Notes: generated by a model from the sequence alone, not told the origin. Numbered from the stretch's first letter, positions 1 to 6,630 are shown. The stretch is DNA of 8,225 bases from Candidatus Thorarchaeota archaeon (GCA_016841005.1 JAEORG010000161.1:1-8225), one strand, 5' to 3'. Made by a program: numbers and translations.

Positions 1-122
1 CTTTTACTACTCTTATAGCTACAATGCTCAGACCAAAGAACATCGAGCATTGCTAGTTCTGTTTGTGTCGGTGCTCTACCCAGGATTGATTCTGCATGTG
101 AAATCTCTTCGATCGTCAGCAT
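1..122 (-). CDS. purL: Phosphoribosylformylglycinamidine synthase large subunit PurL, N-terminal fragment
   Basis: This is the first 40 codons of PurL, which continues beyond the left edge of the window. PurL is the synthetase subunit of FGAM synthase: with PurQ and PurS it converts FGAR, glutamine and ATP to FGAM in the cytoplasm. The translated start shows the family's N-terminal signature, with [14 protein letters not shown] at residues 14-27 followed by [11 protein letters not shown] at 30-40. His33 in the SEHC motif matches the conserved catalytic histidine of small PurL proteins. I chose the ATG at 122 because AAAGGAGG (131-138, minus strand) lies 8 bases upstream; an in-frame TTG lies directly before it. 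The gene starts 3 bases after the purQ stop, with its ribosome binding site inside the end of purQ, which fits coupled synthesis of the two subunits. Because only the start is visible, integrity of the ATP-binding parts cannot be judged. Confidence 0.93.
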   Translation of the reverse strand, partial: MLTIEEISHAESILGRAPTQTELAMLDVLWSEHCSYKSSK

Positions 123-125
123 CAA

Positions 126-824
126 CTATGCCTCCTTTGTTGCTTTAACAAAATTCTCCAAGATTCCCAAACCATCTACAGAACCAAGCACAGGACGTGA
201 GGCTCTCTCTGGATGTGGCATCATTCCAAGGACATTTCCTCGCTCATTGAGAACACCTGCGATATTATCAATTGCACCATTAGGATTTGATTCGGGACTG
301 GGTGCTCCTTCCTCATTGCAATACCTGAAAGGTATCCTCCCCGCTGACTGCAATATCTCTAAGTCGTCTTCAGTACAATAATAGTTACCCTCCGCATGCG
401 CAATAGGAAGCCTGATTACAGCAGCTTCAAGTCCGTCAGTGAATCCTATGTTTTCTTCTGAAACTTTGATGTATACCCATTGACAGATAAAATGAGCCGA
501 TCTATTTGGTAGCAGTGCTCCAGGTAATAATCCAGATTCCGCAAGGATTTGAAAACCATTACAGATACCTAAAATTGGTTTACCATCATCAGCGATGTTT
601 CGAATCCCATCCATAATAGTTCCCACAGATGCTACTGCGCCTGCTCTAAGATAATCTCCATATGAGAACCCACCAGGGATAATAATTCCATCTGCATTTT
701 TTAGAGCTTCGGAGCCTTGTGTACTGGTCACTAGATACGGGTCTCCACCAGGAATAAGAGATACCGCCCGAAGGACATCATTCTCATTGTTGGTTCCTGG
801 GAATCTGACGACTGCTATTGTCAC
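126..824 (-). CDS. purQ: Phosphoribosylformylglycinamidine synthase, glutaminase subunit PurQ
   Basis: PurQ (232 aa) is the class I glutamine amidotransferase subunit of FGAM synthase. It releases ammonia from glutamine and passes it to PurL. Family landmarks are all present: GGFSYGDYLRAGA at 51-63, the nucleophile Cys88 in GICNGFQIL (86-94), IAHAEG at 141-146, SNPNGAIDNIAG at 179-190, and the His204/Glu206 pair of the catalytic triad in MMPHPER (201-207). The length is normal for the stand-alone PurQ of archaea and many bacteria. The start is GTG, overlapping the purC-purS stop as GTGA; GAGG (833-836, minus strand) lies 8 bases upstream and no in-frame ATG is available. The upstream gene ends in a PurS domain and the downstream gene is purL, so all three parts of the complex are encoded consecutively. 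No unusual residues were seen. Confidence 0.97.
   Translation of the reverse strand: MTIAVVRFPGTNNENDVLRAVSLIPGGDPYLVTSTQGSEALKNADGIIIPGGFSYGDYLRAGAVASVGTIMDGIRNIADDGKPILGICNGFQILAESGLLPGALLPNRSAHFICQWVYIKVSEENIGFTDGLEAAVIRLPIAHAEGNYYCTEDDLEILQSAGRIPFRYCNEEGAPSPESNPNGAIDNIAGVLNERGNVLGMMPHPERASRPVLGSVDGLGILENFVKATKEA
131..138 (-). promoter_or_regulatory. Ribosome binding site of purL inside the end of purQ
   Basis: AAAGGAGG on the minus strand lies in the last codons of purQ and ends eight bases before the purL ATG at 122. It supports this start and suggests translational coupling of the two subunits of one complex. Confidence 0.8.
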
Positions 825-1789
825 ATCTCCATCCTCACTTTATGTTTCTCTGCTATCGGGTTTGAAAGTAATTTCAAATTCATGAGAGTCAATTGATTCA
901 GCAAATCTGAAGTTATAGGCTTAGAAATGTGAATTTCGAAAATCTTTCCCATTCGCACTTCGGTCACATTGTTGAAACCAAGTCGTTCCAGAGCTTTCTT
1001 TGTTACCTCACCTGGTGGATTCTTTATTCCATCTTTTGGCATGACTGAAACATAGAGACTCTCATCTCTAGTTTCAACTTTCCTTGTTTTGGTTTCTTTT
1101 AGCTTCTCAAGAAGGAATGCATATGCAGTTGTGATATCTCCTTCTCCTTCACGAAAGAGGTCCTTGTCGTAGGATTGCCCTTTCGAGTTCCACACCCTGA
1201 TAGTATCACCTGAGATTTCATCTGCTAAGAGGATTGTACCAGAAGGGATTTTTCCAAACTCAAGCTTGAAATCTACCAGAGTCAATTCCACCTGCTTGAA
1301 CAACTCTGATAGGAAGTAATTCACCGATAATGCTACTGATTTCATAAATGCTATCTCTGATTCATTAGCAATACTAAGTCGCACTGCAGCATCTTTAGAA
1401 ATCAATGGATCATGTAGTTTGTCATCCTTGAAGAAGAACTCAACCAGTGGTGATGTGAGTTGGGTTCCTTTTTCTATACCATACCGCCTACAAAAAGATC
1501 CAGCTGCAATGTTTCTACACACAACCTCTAATGGGAGAATCTCAACTTTCTTACATCTCAATTGAGTATCATTTAATCTCTTCACTAGGTGAGTGTCGAT
1601 GCCTTTCTTCCCGAGGTACTTGAAGAAGAATTCTGTAAGATCGCATGCTAGTTTTCCCTTACCTTTGATTGTATCTTTCTTTTTTCCATCTCCTGCCGTT
1701 ACATTGTCTGTAAAATCAATAACAATGTTCTTCTTAGATTTTGGATCCTCGAAAACTTTCTTTGCTTTGCCCTGGTGAATTAACTTCAT
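821..1789 (-). CDS. purC: Fusion of SAICAR synthetase (PurC) with the FGAM synthase small subunit (PurS)
   Basis: This 322-aa protein has two enzyme parts. Residues 1 to about 232 are PurC, which joins CAIR and aspartate with ATP to give SAICAR: GKAK at 7-10, LPLEVVCRNIAAGS at 85-98, DPLIS at 127-131, LVDFKLEFG at 171-179, and LADEISGDTIRVW at 188-200. That is the usual full PurC length. After a charged linker (about 233-243), residues 244-322 form a complete PurS domain, shown by LYVSVMPKDG (245-254), ALERLGF (266-272), VRMGKIFEI (278-286) and the closing LKLLSNPIAE (305-314). PurS bridges PurL and PurQ in FGAM synthase. No separate purS exists in the visible operon, and purQ and purL follow directly, so this domain presumably supplies the small subunit. 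The ATG at 1789 is supported by AGGAGG (1798-1803) 8 bases upstream. No internal start with a ribosome binding site precedes the PurS part; in-frame Met250 would cut its first strand. Domain identities are confident; whether the protein stays uncleaved is inference. Confidence 0.95.
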   Translation of the reverse strand: MKLIHQGKAKKVFEDPKSKKNIVIDFTDNVTAGDGKKKDTIKGKGKLACDLTEFFFKYLGKKGIDTHLVKRLNDTQLRCKKVEILPLEVVCRNIAAGSFCRRYGIEKGTQLTSPLVEFFFKDDKLHDPLISKDAAVRLSIANESEIAFMKSVALSVNYFLSELFKQVELTLVDFKLEFGKIPSGTILLADEISGDTIRVWNSKGQSYDKDLFREGEGDITTAYAFLLEKLKETKTRKVETRDESLYVSVMPKDGIKNPPGEVTKKALERLGFNNVTEVRMGKIFEIHISKPITSDLLNQLTLMNLKLLSNPIAEKHKVRMEM

Positions 1790-1797
1790 TTCATTCT

Positions 1798-1803
1798 CCT
1801 CCT
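1798..1803 (-). promoter_or_regulatory. Ribosome binding site of the purC-purS fusion gene
   Basis: AGGAGG on the minus strand lies just after the stop of the preceding gene and eight bases before the ATG at 1789. An ATG at 1794 is out of frame and is followed at once by a stop, so it is not the start. Confidence 0.8.
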
Positions 1804-1806
1804 AGT

Positions 1807-2880
1807 CTAAGTTGTGATGTCCTCTAAGCGTTCTTCTCTTACTGCCTCTTCAATATCAATCATACAGAGATCGAGTGGTGACTGGACTGACCTTTTCAAT
1901 TTTAGTGAAAGTCTTCTCATCTCAGGACTTGTGGGTCCAACACACGGGGCTCCTGGTACTCTTGGACTAAGGTCAAATACAATGAACTCTGAGTCTTCAG
2001 TTATTGCACCTTGTAAAGAAAAGAGACCAATCATCTTAGGTGGGAAATGTTTCTTTACCCCTTGAAGAAGATTCTCAGCCGCTTGATAAACGAGTGGCTT
2101 CTTACTCTCACGCATTGTAACTCCTTTATGTCCTATCTCCTCGTTCATTGGAACAATGTTCAATTTCAATTGCTCTTCTGCAGGAAGATTCAGTAATCCA
2201 GTAAGATTGGTCTGAATTCTATCATCAAATCCGACGAAATCCAGAGAACCAAACTTGTCTTCTATTCCGTATGCCTGGAAATTAGCATTGAAGCGGGGTG
2301 CAACGATGAACTCTTCAATTATAGCATTCTTTAGATCATCTTCATCAATTATTCCAGATGTAAGAAGCTTGGTTGCATTCTGTTGGTAATCTTCTGGGTT
2401 GTATGCGTAGAAGAACGCTCTTTCTAATGGTCGATTCTTCTGTTGTACTTTTACAATCACTAAGGTATCTATTTCATCGGGTTGATATGATTTCGGAATT
2501 CGAATTCCTGATTCTTCCAAAAGCCAATATTGGTCTCTGGGAAATCCCCTTTCCTCCACTCGTAAAATCTTTCTATTACCATAAATAGGAAGTTGAAATT
2601 CATTCTCTATCTGGTCATACCCAACATATACACTGAATGATCTGTTAGGAATCCACAGAACATCAAGCTCTTTTAGTTTCTCTTGATTTTCATCATGGAT
2701 GAGGTCACCAAAGTTATCAAGAATAATTACTTCATCATAGAGATGTTTGTTGTAATGATCATAGAATTTCTCTCTACCCTTCTGACAGACAACCACCGTT
2801 GAGAAACCATTTGATTTTGCAGCAACCCCAATCTCTTCTGCGCTATGAGACCCTAGCATACCAATTGTAGGTTTTCTCAT
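1807..2880 (-). CDS. Divergent PurP-family paralog (ATP-grasp, AICAR formate ligase-like)
   Basis: This 357-aa protein matches archaeal PurP along its length: TIGMLGSHSAEEIG (5-18), IYGNRKILRVEER (99-111), LVIVKV (140-145), IIEEFIVAP (187-195), PPKMIGLFSLQ (280-290), VFDLSPRVPG (301-310). PurP makes FAICAR from AICAR, formate and ATP. The residues that define active PurP are altered, however. The PHGSF motif reads PNRSF (78-82). The glycine-rich loop after VIVK is replaced by a glycine-free stretch (QQKNRPLERAFF, 146-157). The late R-x-x-G-G/A-T-N motif reads RVPGAPC (307-313). His12 in SHS is kept. It may be a second-substrate enzyme, a regulatory partner of the adjacent PurP, or inactive. 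I place the start at the ATG at 2880, because GAGGAG (2886-2891) lies 5 bases before it; an in-frame ATG at 2895 would put that site inside the gene. It ends 17 bases before purC. The frame is intact, so it does not look like a decaying pseudogene. Confidence 0.85.
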   Translation of the reverse strand: MRKPTIGMLGSHSAEEIGVAAKSNGFSTVVVCQKGREKFYDHYNKHLYDEVIILDNFGDLIHDENQEKLKELDVLWIPNRSFSVYVGYDQIENEFQLPIYGNRKILRVEERGFPRDQYWLLEESGIRIPKSYQPDEIDTLVIVKVQQKNRPLERAFFYAYNPEDYQQNATKLLTSGIIDEDDLKNAIIEEFIVAPRFNANFQAYGIEDKFGSLDFVGFDDRIQTNLTGLLNLPAEEQLKLNIVPMNEEIGHKGVTMRESKKPLVYQAAENLLQGVKKHFPPKMIGLFSLQGAITEDSEFIVFDLSPRVPGAPCVGPTSPEMRRLSLKLKRSVQSPLDLCMIDIEEAVREERLEDITT

Positions 2881-2885
2881 AATCT

Positions 2886-2891
2886 CTCCTC
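2886..2891 (-). promoter_or_regulatory. Ribosome binding site deciding the start of the divergent purP paralog
   Basis: GAGGAG on the minus strand ends five bases before the ATG at 2880. The longer reading frame from the ATG at 2895 would include this site in its coding region, so the shorter start is preferred. Confidence 0.75.
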
Positions 2892-2911
2892 GCATCGAAA
2901 CACCAGTTCTT

Positions 2912-2921
2912 CCACGCGTGG
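2912..2921. repeat. 10-bp perfect palindrome in the gap between the two purP genes
   Basis: CCACGCGTGG is a perfect self-complementary sequence in the only long gap of the operon (2881-2982). It is GC-rich against an AT-rich surrounding. It could be a protein-binding site or part of an RNA hairpin in the operon message; nothing in the sequence decides which. The rest of the gap has no gene and no convincing promoter, only a weak TTACAAA around 2940-2947. Confidence 0.4.
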
Positions 2922-2982
2922 CGTGAGGTCAGTGGTTCCTTTGTAAGTGTTGCTATCCACTAAGAGTGAATTAGCAAAACTC

Positions 2983-3936
2983 CTACAACATTGACTCATT
3001 CAACCTTCCCTCTTGTATCAATTCCTTGATTTCCAAAGATATTCTTCTACCCATCCACATTGGTTCCTTAAACTGAACATAAGAATAGGGTGACGATGGT
3101 ATCCAAACATTAGTGCCTGCGACAATCCTCCCACTGAACTCAAATGAGTAGATATTCTGATTTCGATCTATAATTGTTTCAATACAAAATGGTCCTGGTA
3201 ATGATTTTCCTGTGAGTCTTCGGAATCCCTCAACAAAGTCTTTACCCATTTTGAAGTATCTGAATAATAAAGACTCTCTAAGAACCAATGGTACGTTGCC
3301 AATTACAACAAAAGTTGGAGTGTCATCAAATCTTAGATTTGTGTCAGCATCAGTTTCATATCTGATATCTGCACCAAATATTTCCATGCTGTCTCTTGCT
3401 AATGAGTTGAAATAAGTGACAAACACTTTGGTTCCAACTATGTATTCTTGGATTGAGACTCTCGTGTCGGATGGAGATTTATGAATGATTTCTTCCCTAT
3501 CTTTTGCTATGAAATAACCTTCTCCGCCTGCGGCACCAAAGGTCTTCACTATGACCGGTCGATCGACCTCCTCAACAGTGTTGAATTCTAATGGGACTTT
3601 AAAGCCACTCTCAAGAAGTAATTTTGTCTTTAGATTCCTGTCTTCTTCCCACCTTAACAATTCTTGATTTCCATACATCTGTAAATTAGAATTGAGGATT
3701 TTCTCTGCACCAATATATGCCACAAACGAACCATGTGGTATCCAAACAATATCTTCGATATCCAACTCAAGAATCTCATCAAATGATTCAACTTGAATTA
3801 TAGAGGATTTCAATCCAAATGATTTGTAGAATTCAACTCTGTCAGGAGTTGATACTAATACTGTATCAAATCCTTCTGCTTTTGCACCGGATATTATATT
3901 TAATGCACTATGACTGGCTATTGTCCCAATCTTCAT
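2983..3936 (-). CDS. purP: 5-formaminoimidazole-4-carboxamide ribonucleotide synthetase PurP
   Basis: PurP is the archaeal ATP-grasp ligase that formylates AICAR with free formate and ATP to give FAICAR, replacing the folate-dependent transformylase half of bacterial PurH. This 317-aa copy carries the family signatures: IASHSAL at 6-12 with His9 matching the conserved substrate-site histidine, PHGSFVAYIG at 67-76, MYGNQELLRWEEDR at 87-100, the glycine-rich ATP loop in VIVKTFGAAGGEGYFIA (128-144), EYIVGTK at 164-170, LPGPFCIE at 246-253 and FEFSGRIVAGTN at 265-276. It is somewhat shorter than the roughly 360 residues of the Methanocaldococcus enzyme, mostly in the region before residue 164 and around 190-210. 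The ATG shares one base with the purF stop (TAATG), with GAGAGG (3945-3950) 8 bases upstream. The IMP cyclohydrolase that would use its product is not in the window. It is the better candidate for the true synthetase of the two neighbouring paralogs. Confidence 0.94.
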   Translation of the reverse strand: MKIGTIASHSALNIISGAKAEGFDTVLVSTPDRVEFYKSFGLKSSIIQVESFDEILELDIEDIVWIPHGSFVAYIGAEKILNSNLQMYGNQELLRWEEDRNLKTKLLLESGFKVPLEFNTVEEVDRPVIVKTFGAAGGEGYFIAKDREEIIHKSPSDTRVSIQEYIVGTKVFVTYFNSLARDSMEIFGADIRYETDADTNLRFDDTPTFVVIGNVPLVLRESLLFRYFKMGKDFVEGFRRLTGKSLPGPFCIETIIDRNQNIYSFEFSGRIVAGTNVWIPSSPYSYVQFKEPMWMGRRISLEIKELIQEGRLNESML

Positions 3937-5330
3937 TATAAGGACCTCTCGTAATCCCTTCCATCGTGAGAAGGTCCATTCTCTTCGATATCCTTTCTAA
4001 TTCTGTTTGCATGTTCAGTTGGAAATTCTCCATCCAAACACGCTAGACAGAGATCTTTGAGACCTATAGCATTCTCAAGACTTGTCATGTCCTGATATAT
4101 AAGCGCATCAGCCTGAATATAGTCAGCAATCCCTTTCAGAGATATTTCTGATGCAATCAGTTCTTTATCAGTAGCAATATCAATTCCATAGTAACATGCG
4201 TGATTCTGAGGGGGACATGTCACTGCAAAGTAAACTTTCGTAGCTCCGCGTTTCTTGAGATCTGATACAATCATCTTACCAGTTGTTCCTCTCACAATCG
4301 AATCATCAACAACTAGAATGGATTTACCACGGATTTTATCATCGAGATAGATGTATTTACACCTCGCCATAGCATCTCTCTCTTCTTGGCTACGTGCAAT
4401 GAAAGTTCGCCCAAGGTATCGGTTCTTGAGAATAATCTCTCTCATAGGTACTCCTAATTCTTCAGCTAATGCTTGCGCAGCAGGACGACTTGTGTCAGGA
4501 ACTGGAACAACATAATCTGGCTTTTCATATCCAAGTTTCTTGAATGAACTAGCCAATGCTCGTCCCAGACGAAATCGTGTATCATACACTAGATGGTTTT
4601 CTATCGTTGCAGCAGGATGTGCGAAGTAAACATATTCAAAGAAACAGTGAGTGTGTGTTTCATTTTGAGAAATAGAATGTGATTCCATTGACATATCCTT
4701 ATTGAATATGACGAGTTCTCCTGGATATACATCTCTTTCCAGATGGACTCCTGCCATTTCTAACACAGTGCTCTCTGATGCAACGAGTGCACGACCTTCT
4801 GCTCGTCCAAAAACAAGTGGTTTGAACCCTCTAGGATCTCTATAAGCGAATAATCTTCCCTTATGGATTCCAACGAGACTATAAGCTCCATCTATTTCTC
4901 TATCGAGTGTCTTGAATGCTTCAGGAAGTTTTTCTCCGTTGTTACTAAGATGCGATGCAAGTCTATCAGTTATAAACTCTGAATCGCAATCATAATTCTT
5001 TGAGGATACTGTAGACATATTTGTGATATTCCCATTGTGCGTGAGAGCAAGACCTCCAACATTGAATGGTCCAACAAAGGTTTTTAGATCTGCTTCAGAC
5101 CCGACTTCTCTTCCCGAAGTAGGATATCGAGTACTACCAATAATGATGTTGCTCATTTCATCAGGAATCTTAAGGGTTGCAGGGCTACCCATTGTCTTTA
5201 CTGTTACATATTTGTCAATATCTGACCAAAGAATACCAGATGCATCTTGCCCACGATGTGTTAACAGGAGAAGCAAGTCCCTCGAGGATGTTATTGAAAA
5301 TCCGCCTAATATTCCTAAAACGCCACACAT
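3936..5330 (-). CDS. purF: Amidophosphoribosyltransferase PurF
   Basis: PurF (464 aa) catalyses the committed step of purine synthesis, making phosphoribosylamine from PRPP and glutamine. The N-terminal half is an Ntn-type glutaminase: MCGVLGI places the nucleophile Cys2 directly after the start, so no long propeptide is present. Further marks are THRGQDASG (24-32), STRYPTSG (66-73), THNGNI (97-102) and DPRGFKPL (165-172). The C-terminal half is a phosphoribosyltransferase with the PRPP loop in ILVVDDSIVRGTT (338-350). Cys229, Cys379, Cys428 and Cys431 sit where the Bacillus-type enzyme has its four [4Fe-4S] ligands, so this should be an iron-sulfur, oxygen-sensitive form. The ATG at 5330 is required to put Cys at position 2; an ATG five bases earlier is out of frame and soon stops. 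AGGGAGG (5340-5346) precedes it. The gene follows purN by 4 bases and overlaps purP by one. Confidence 0.98.
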   Translation of the reverse strand: MCGVLGILGGFSITSSRDLLLLLTHRGQDASGILWSDIDKYVTVKTMGSPATLKIPDEMSNIIIGSTRYPTSGREVGSEADLKTFVGPFNVGGLALTHNGNITNMSTVSSKNYDCDSEFITDRLASHLSNNGEKLPEAFKTLDREIDGAYSLVGIHKGRLFAYRDPRGFKPLVFGRAEGRALVASESTVLEMAGVHLERDVYPGELVIFNKDMSMESHSISQNETHTHCFFEYVYFAHPAATIENHLVYDTRFRLGRALASSFKKLGYEKPDYVVPVPDTSRPAAQALAEELGVPMREIILKNRYLGRTFIARSQEERDAMARCKYIYLDDKIRGKSILVVDDSIVRGTTGKMIVSDLKKRGATKVYFAVTCPPQNHACYYGIDIATDKELIASEISLKGIADYIQADALIYQDMTSLENAIGLKDLCLACLDGEFPTEHANRIRKDIEENGPSHDGRDYERSL

Positions 5331-5334
5331 AGCA

Positions 5335-5943
5335 TTATCCCTCCCTAATGATCACTTTTCTATCTCGAATTTCAAGTCTGTCCTGACAGAACAAGTTTAC
5401 CGATTCAACTAGAATTCGGTGTTCTTCTTTCAGAATTCTATCAGCTAGACTATCATTAGTATCGTTATAATTCACTGGAACCACTGCTTGAAGAATAATT
5501 GGTCCGTCATCCATCTCTGCATTCACAAAATGCGTTGTACAACCAGAATAACGCACTCCATGTTCAACCGCTTGACTTTGTGCATTGATTCCTTTGAAGG
5601 ATGGTAACAAAGATGGATGTATATTGATGATTCTATTTTCGAATTCTTTCAGGAATCTATCTGATAGAATCCGCATATACCCAGCAAGTACAACAAGATC
5701 GACATCATAATCTTTGAGAATCTGTATTATTTGACTGTCGTGTTCCTCACGAGTTGGGTAATCAGAATTAAGAACCGTCTGAGTATCAATTCCTGCATTA
5801 CGTGCTCTCAGAAGACCTTGCGCCTCGTTCTTATTACTGATAACAAGAACAATAGACCCTGCAAGATTTCCGTGCTTTTCTGCATCAATCAGTGCCTGTA
5901 GATTTGTACCTCTACCACTGATTAGCACACCCACCCGGCTCAT
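5335..5943 (-). CDS. purN: Phosphoribosylglycinamide formyltransferase PurN (folate-dependent)
   Basis: PurN (202 aa) transfers a formyl group from 10-formyltetrahydrofolate to GAR, the third step of purine synthesis. It shows VLISGRGTNLQALID (6-20), the AGYMRILS segment (87-94), the catalytic motif NIHPSLLPSFKG (107-118) with Asn107 and His109, and MDDGPIILQ (144-152) with Asp145. These match Asn106, His108 and Asp144 of the E. coli enzyme, and the length is typical. It appears to be the first gene of the operon. No Shine-Dalgarno-like sequence precedes the ATG, unlike all the downstream genes, and a TATA-like element lies about 27 bases before it, so translation is probably from a leaderless transcript. 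Many archaea use formate-dependent PurT for this step instead, so PurN implies that this organism makes a tetrahydrofolate formyl donor; that is inference, as no folate genes are visible. Confidence 0.97.
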   Translation of the reverse strand: MSRVGVLISGRGTNLQALIDAEKHGNLAGSIVLVISNKNEAQGLLRARNAGIDTQTVLNSDYPTREEHDSQIIQILKDYDVDLVVLAGYMRILSDRFLKEFENRIINIHPSLLPSFKGINAQSQAVEHGVRYSGCTTHFVNAEMDDGPIILQAVVPVNYNDTNDSLADRILKEEHRILVESVNLFCQDRLEIRDRKVIIREG

Positions 5944-5965
5944 GCAAACGTTCCGTAACTAGGTC

Positions 5966-5975
5966 GTTTATATGG
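5966..5975 (-). promoter_or_regulatory. Putative TATA-box promoter of the purine operon
   Basis: On the minus strand CCATATAAAC contains an archaeal TATA-like core (ATATAAA, 5967-5973), centred about 27 bases before the purN ATG. Archaeal transcription normally starts 25-30 bases downstream of the TATA centre, which would be at or next to the ATG. Together with the absence of a ribosome binding site before purN, this suggests a leaderless transcript. Based on sequence pattern and spacing only. Confidence 0.55.
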
Positions 5976-5997
5976 TTATCTACTGTTCAACTACTTT

Positions 5998-6537
5998 TTA
6001 GAAGAATTCCCTTGCAAGTCCTCCGATTAGGGCACCTAACAACGAAGCAAAGACAACAAAGAGGAAATAGACCATGGAAACTAACATTCCACTCACGAAG
6101 AATTCACCAATCGGTACATCTGTTGCTATAAACGCTGGTGAAATCAGATATAACATCAAAAACACGACAAAGAAGAATCCTTTGAAGATTCCACCGAATA
6201 ATGCATGGCTTGTTTTTCCTGCCATCAGTCCTACTGGGATCGCAGCGAGAAGTGGGATAATAAACATGTAGGTTGCTTCTGCAGGTAGAAAGTCAATCAC
6301 GATTAGTCCAAAGATATTCGCATCAATCAGACCACCGAACATTGGTAGAAGGAGGAGAACCAGGAGATCCCTATTTTTCTCATAGATAGTCATCCCAAGG
6401 AACTTCGTGATGGCTCCTTTTGCTCCCTTTGGTTTTCTGAAATCTGTGGTTTCAGGAAGAGGTCGGAAGAAGCCCTTCTTTTCCTGTTGCTCATCTTCTT
6501 CTGGGGTTTCTACACGATACTTTGTTTCCTCATTCAT
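5998..6537 (-). CDS. Small integral membrane protein of unknown function
   Basis: I do not recognise this 179-aa protein. Residues 1 to about 55 are hydrophilic and highly charged (EEDEQQEKK at 13-21, then a basic stretch around 34-45) and probably lie in the cytoplasm. Four hydrophobic segments follow, at about 57-81, 86-107, 113-135 and 146-175, separated by short turns with glycine, proline and a few charges (for example GKTSH at 107-111). No signal peptide, cofactor motif or transporter signature was found. The start is uncertain: the ATG at 6537 has no clear ribosome binding site, while in-frame TTG (6549) and GTG (6546) codons fall at the spacing expected for a leaderless transcript from a TATA-like element at 6572-6579. 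It lies upstream of purN on the same strand with a 54-base gap that holds the putative purN promoter, so a shared transcript is possible but a functional link is not shown. Confidence 0.75.
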   Translation of the reverse strand: MNEETKYRVETPEEDEQQEKKGFFRPLPETTDFRKPKGAKGAITKFLGMTIYEKNRDLLVLLLLPMFGGLIDANIFGLIVIDFLPAEATYMFIIPLLAAIPVGLMAGKTSHALFGGIFKGFFFVVFLMLYLISPAFIATDVPIGEFFVSGMLVSMVYFLFVVFASLLGALIGGLAREFF

Positions 6538-6571
6538 CCAATGCACCAAGTGAAAACATTATCATTCCCTG

Positions 6572-6579
6572 AATAAATA
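6572..6579 (-). promoter_or_regulatory. Putative TATA-box promoter of the membrane protein gene
   Basis: TATTTATT on the minus strand is the only TATA-like sequence before the small membrane protein. Its centre lies about 27 bases before the in-frame TTG at 6549 and about 39 before the ATG at 6537, so it could give either a leaderless message starting at TTG/GTG or a leader of about 12 bases. Confidence 0.4.
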
Positions 6580-6602
6580 CTACGCCTTACGCAAAAGAAT
6601 AC

Positions 6603-6617
6603 CGGAATCCTCTTCCG
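6603..6617. repeat. Short inverted repeat between two divergent promoters
   Basis: CGGAA and TTCCG form perfect 5-bp arms around five bases, roughly midway between the TATA-like elements of the membrane protein gene and the IPP isomerase gene. Such a place suits a regulator site, but arms this short also occur by chance. Confidence 0.2.
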
Positions 6618-6630
6618 CCACCAAAAGTGC

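Noticed and set aside
821..1060. A separate purS gene starting inside the purC-purS reading frame
   Set aside because: There is no stop between the domains and no in-frame start with a ribosome binding site before the PurS part; the only nearby in-frame Met would remove its first strand.
1593..2588. Several short plus-strand open frames opposite purC-purS and the divergent purP
   Set aside because: They are antisense to clear coding regions, lack ribosome binding sites and known motifs.
2893..2895. ATG as the start of the divergent purP paralog
   Set aside because: It would place the GAGGAG ribosome binding site inside the gene; the ATG at 2880 has that site at proper spacing and matches the family start better.
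5023..5412. A 129-residue plus-strand open frame
   Set aside because: It lies opposite the well-supported purF and purN genes and its translation resembles no known protein; it is a shadow of the opposite strand.
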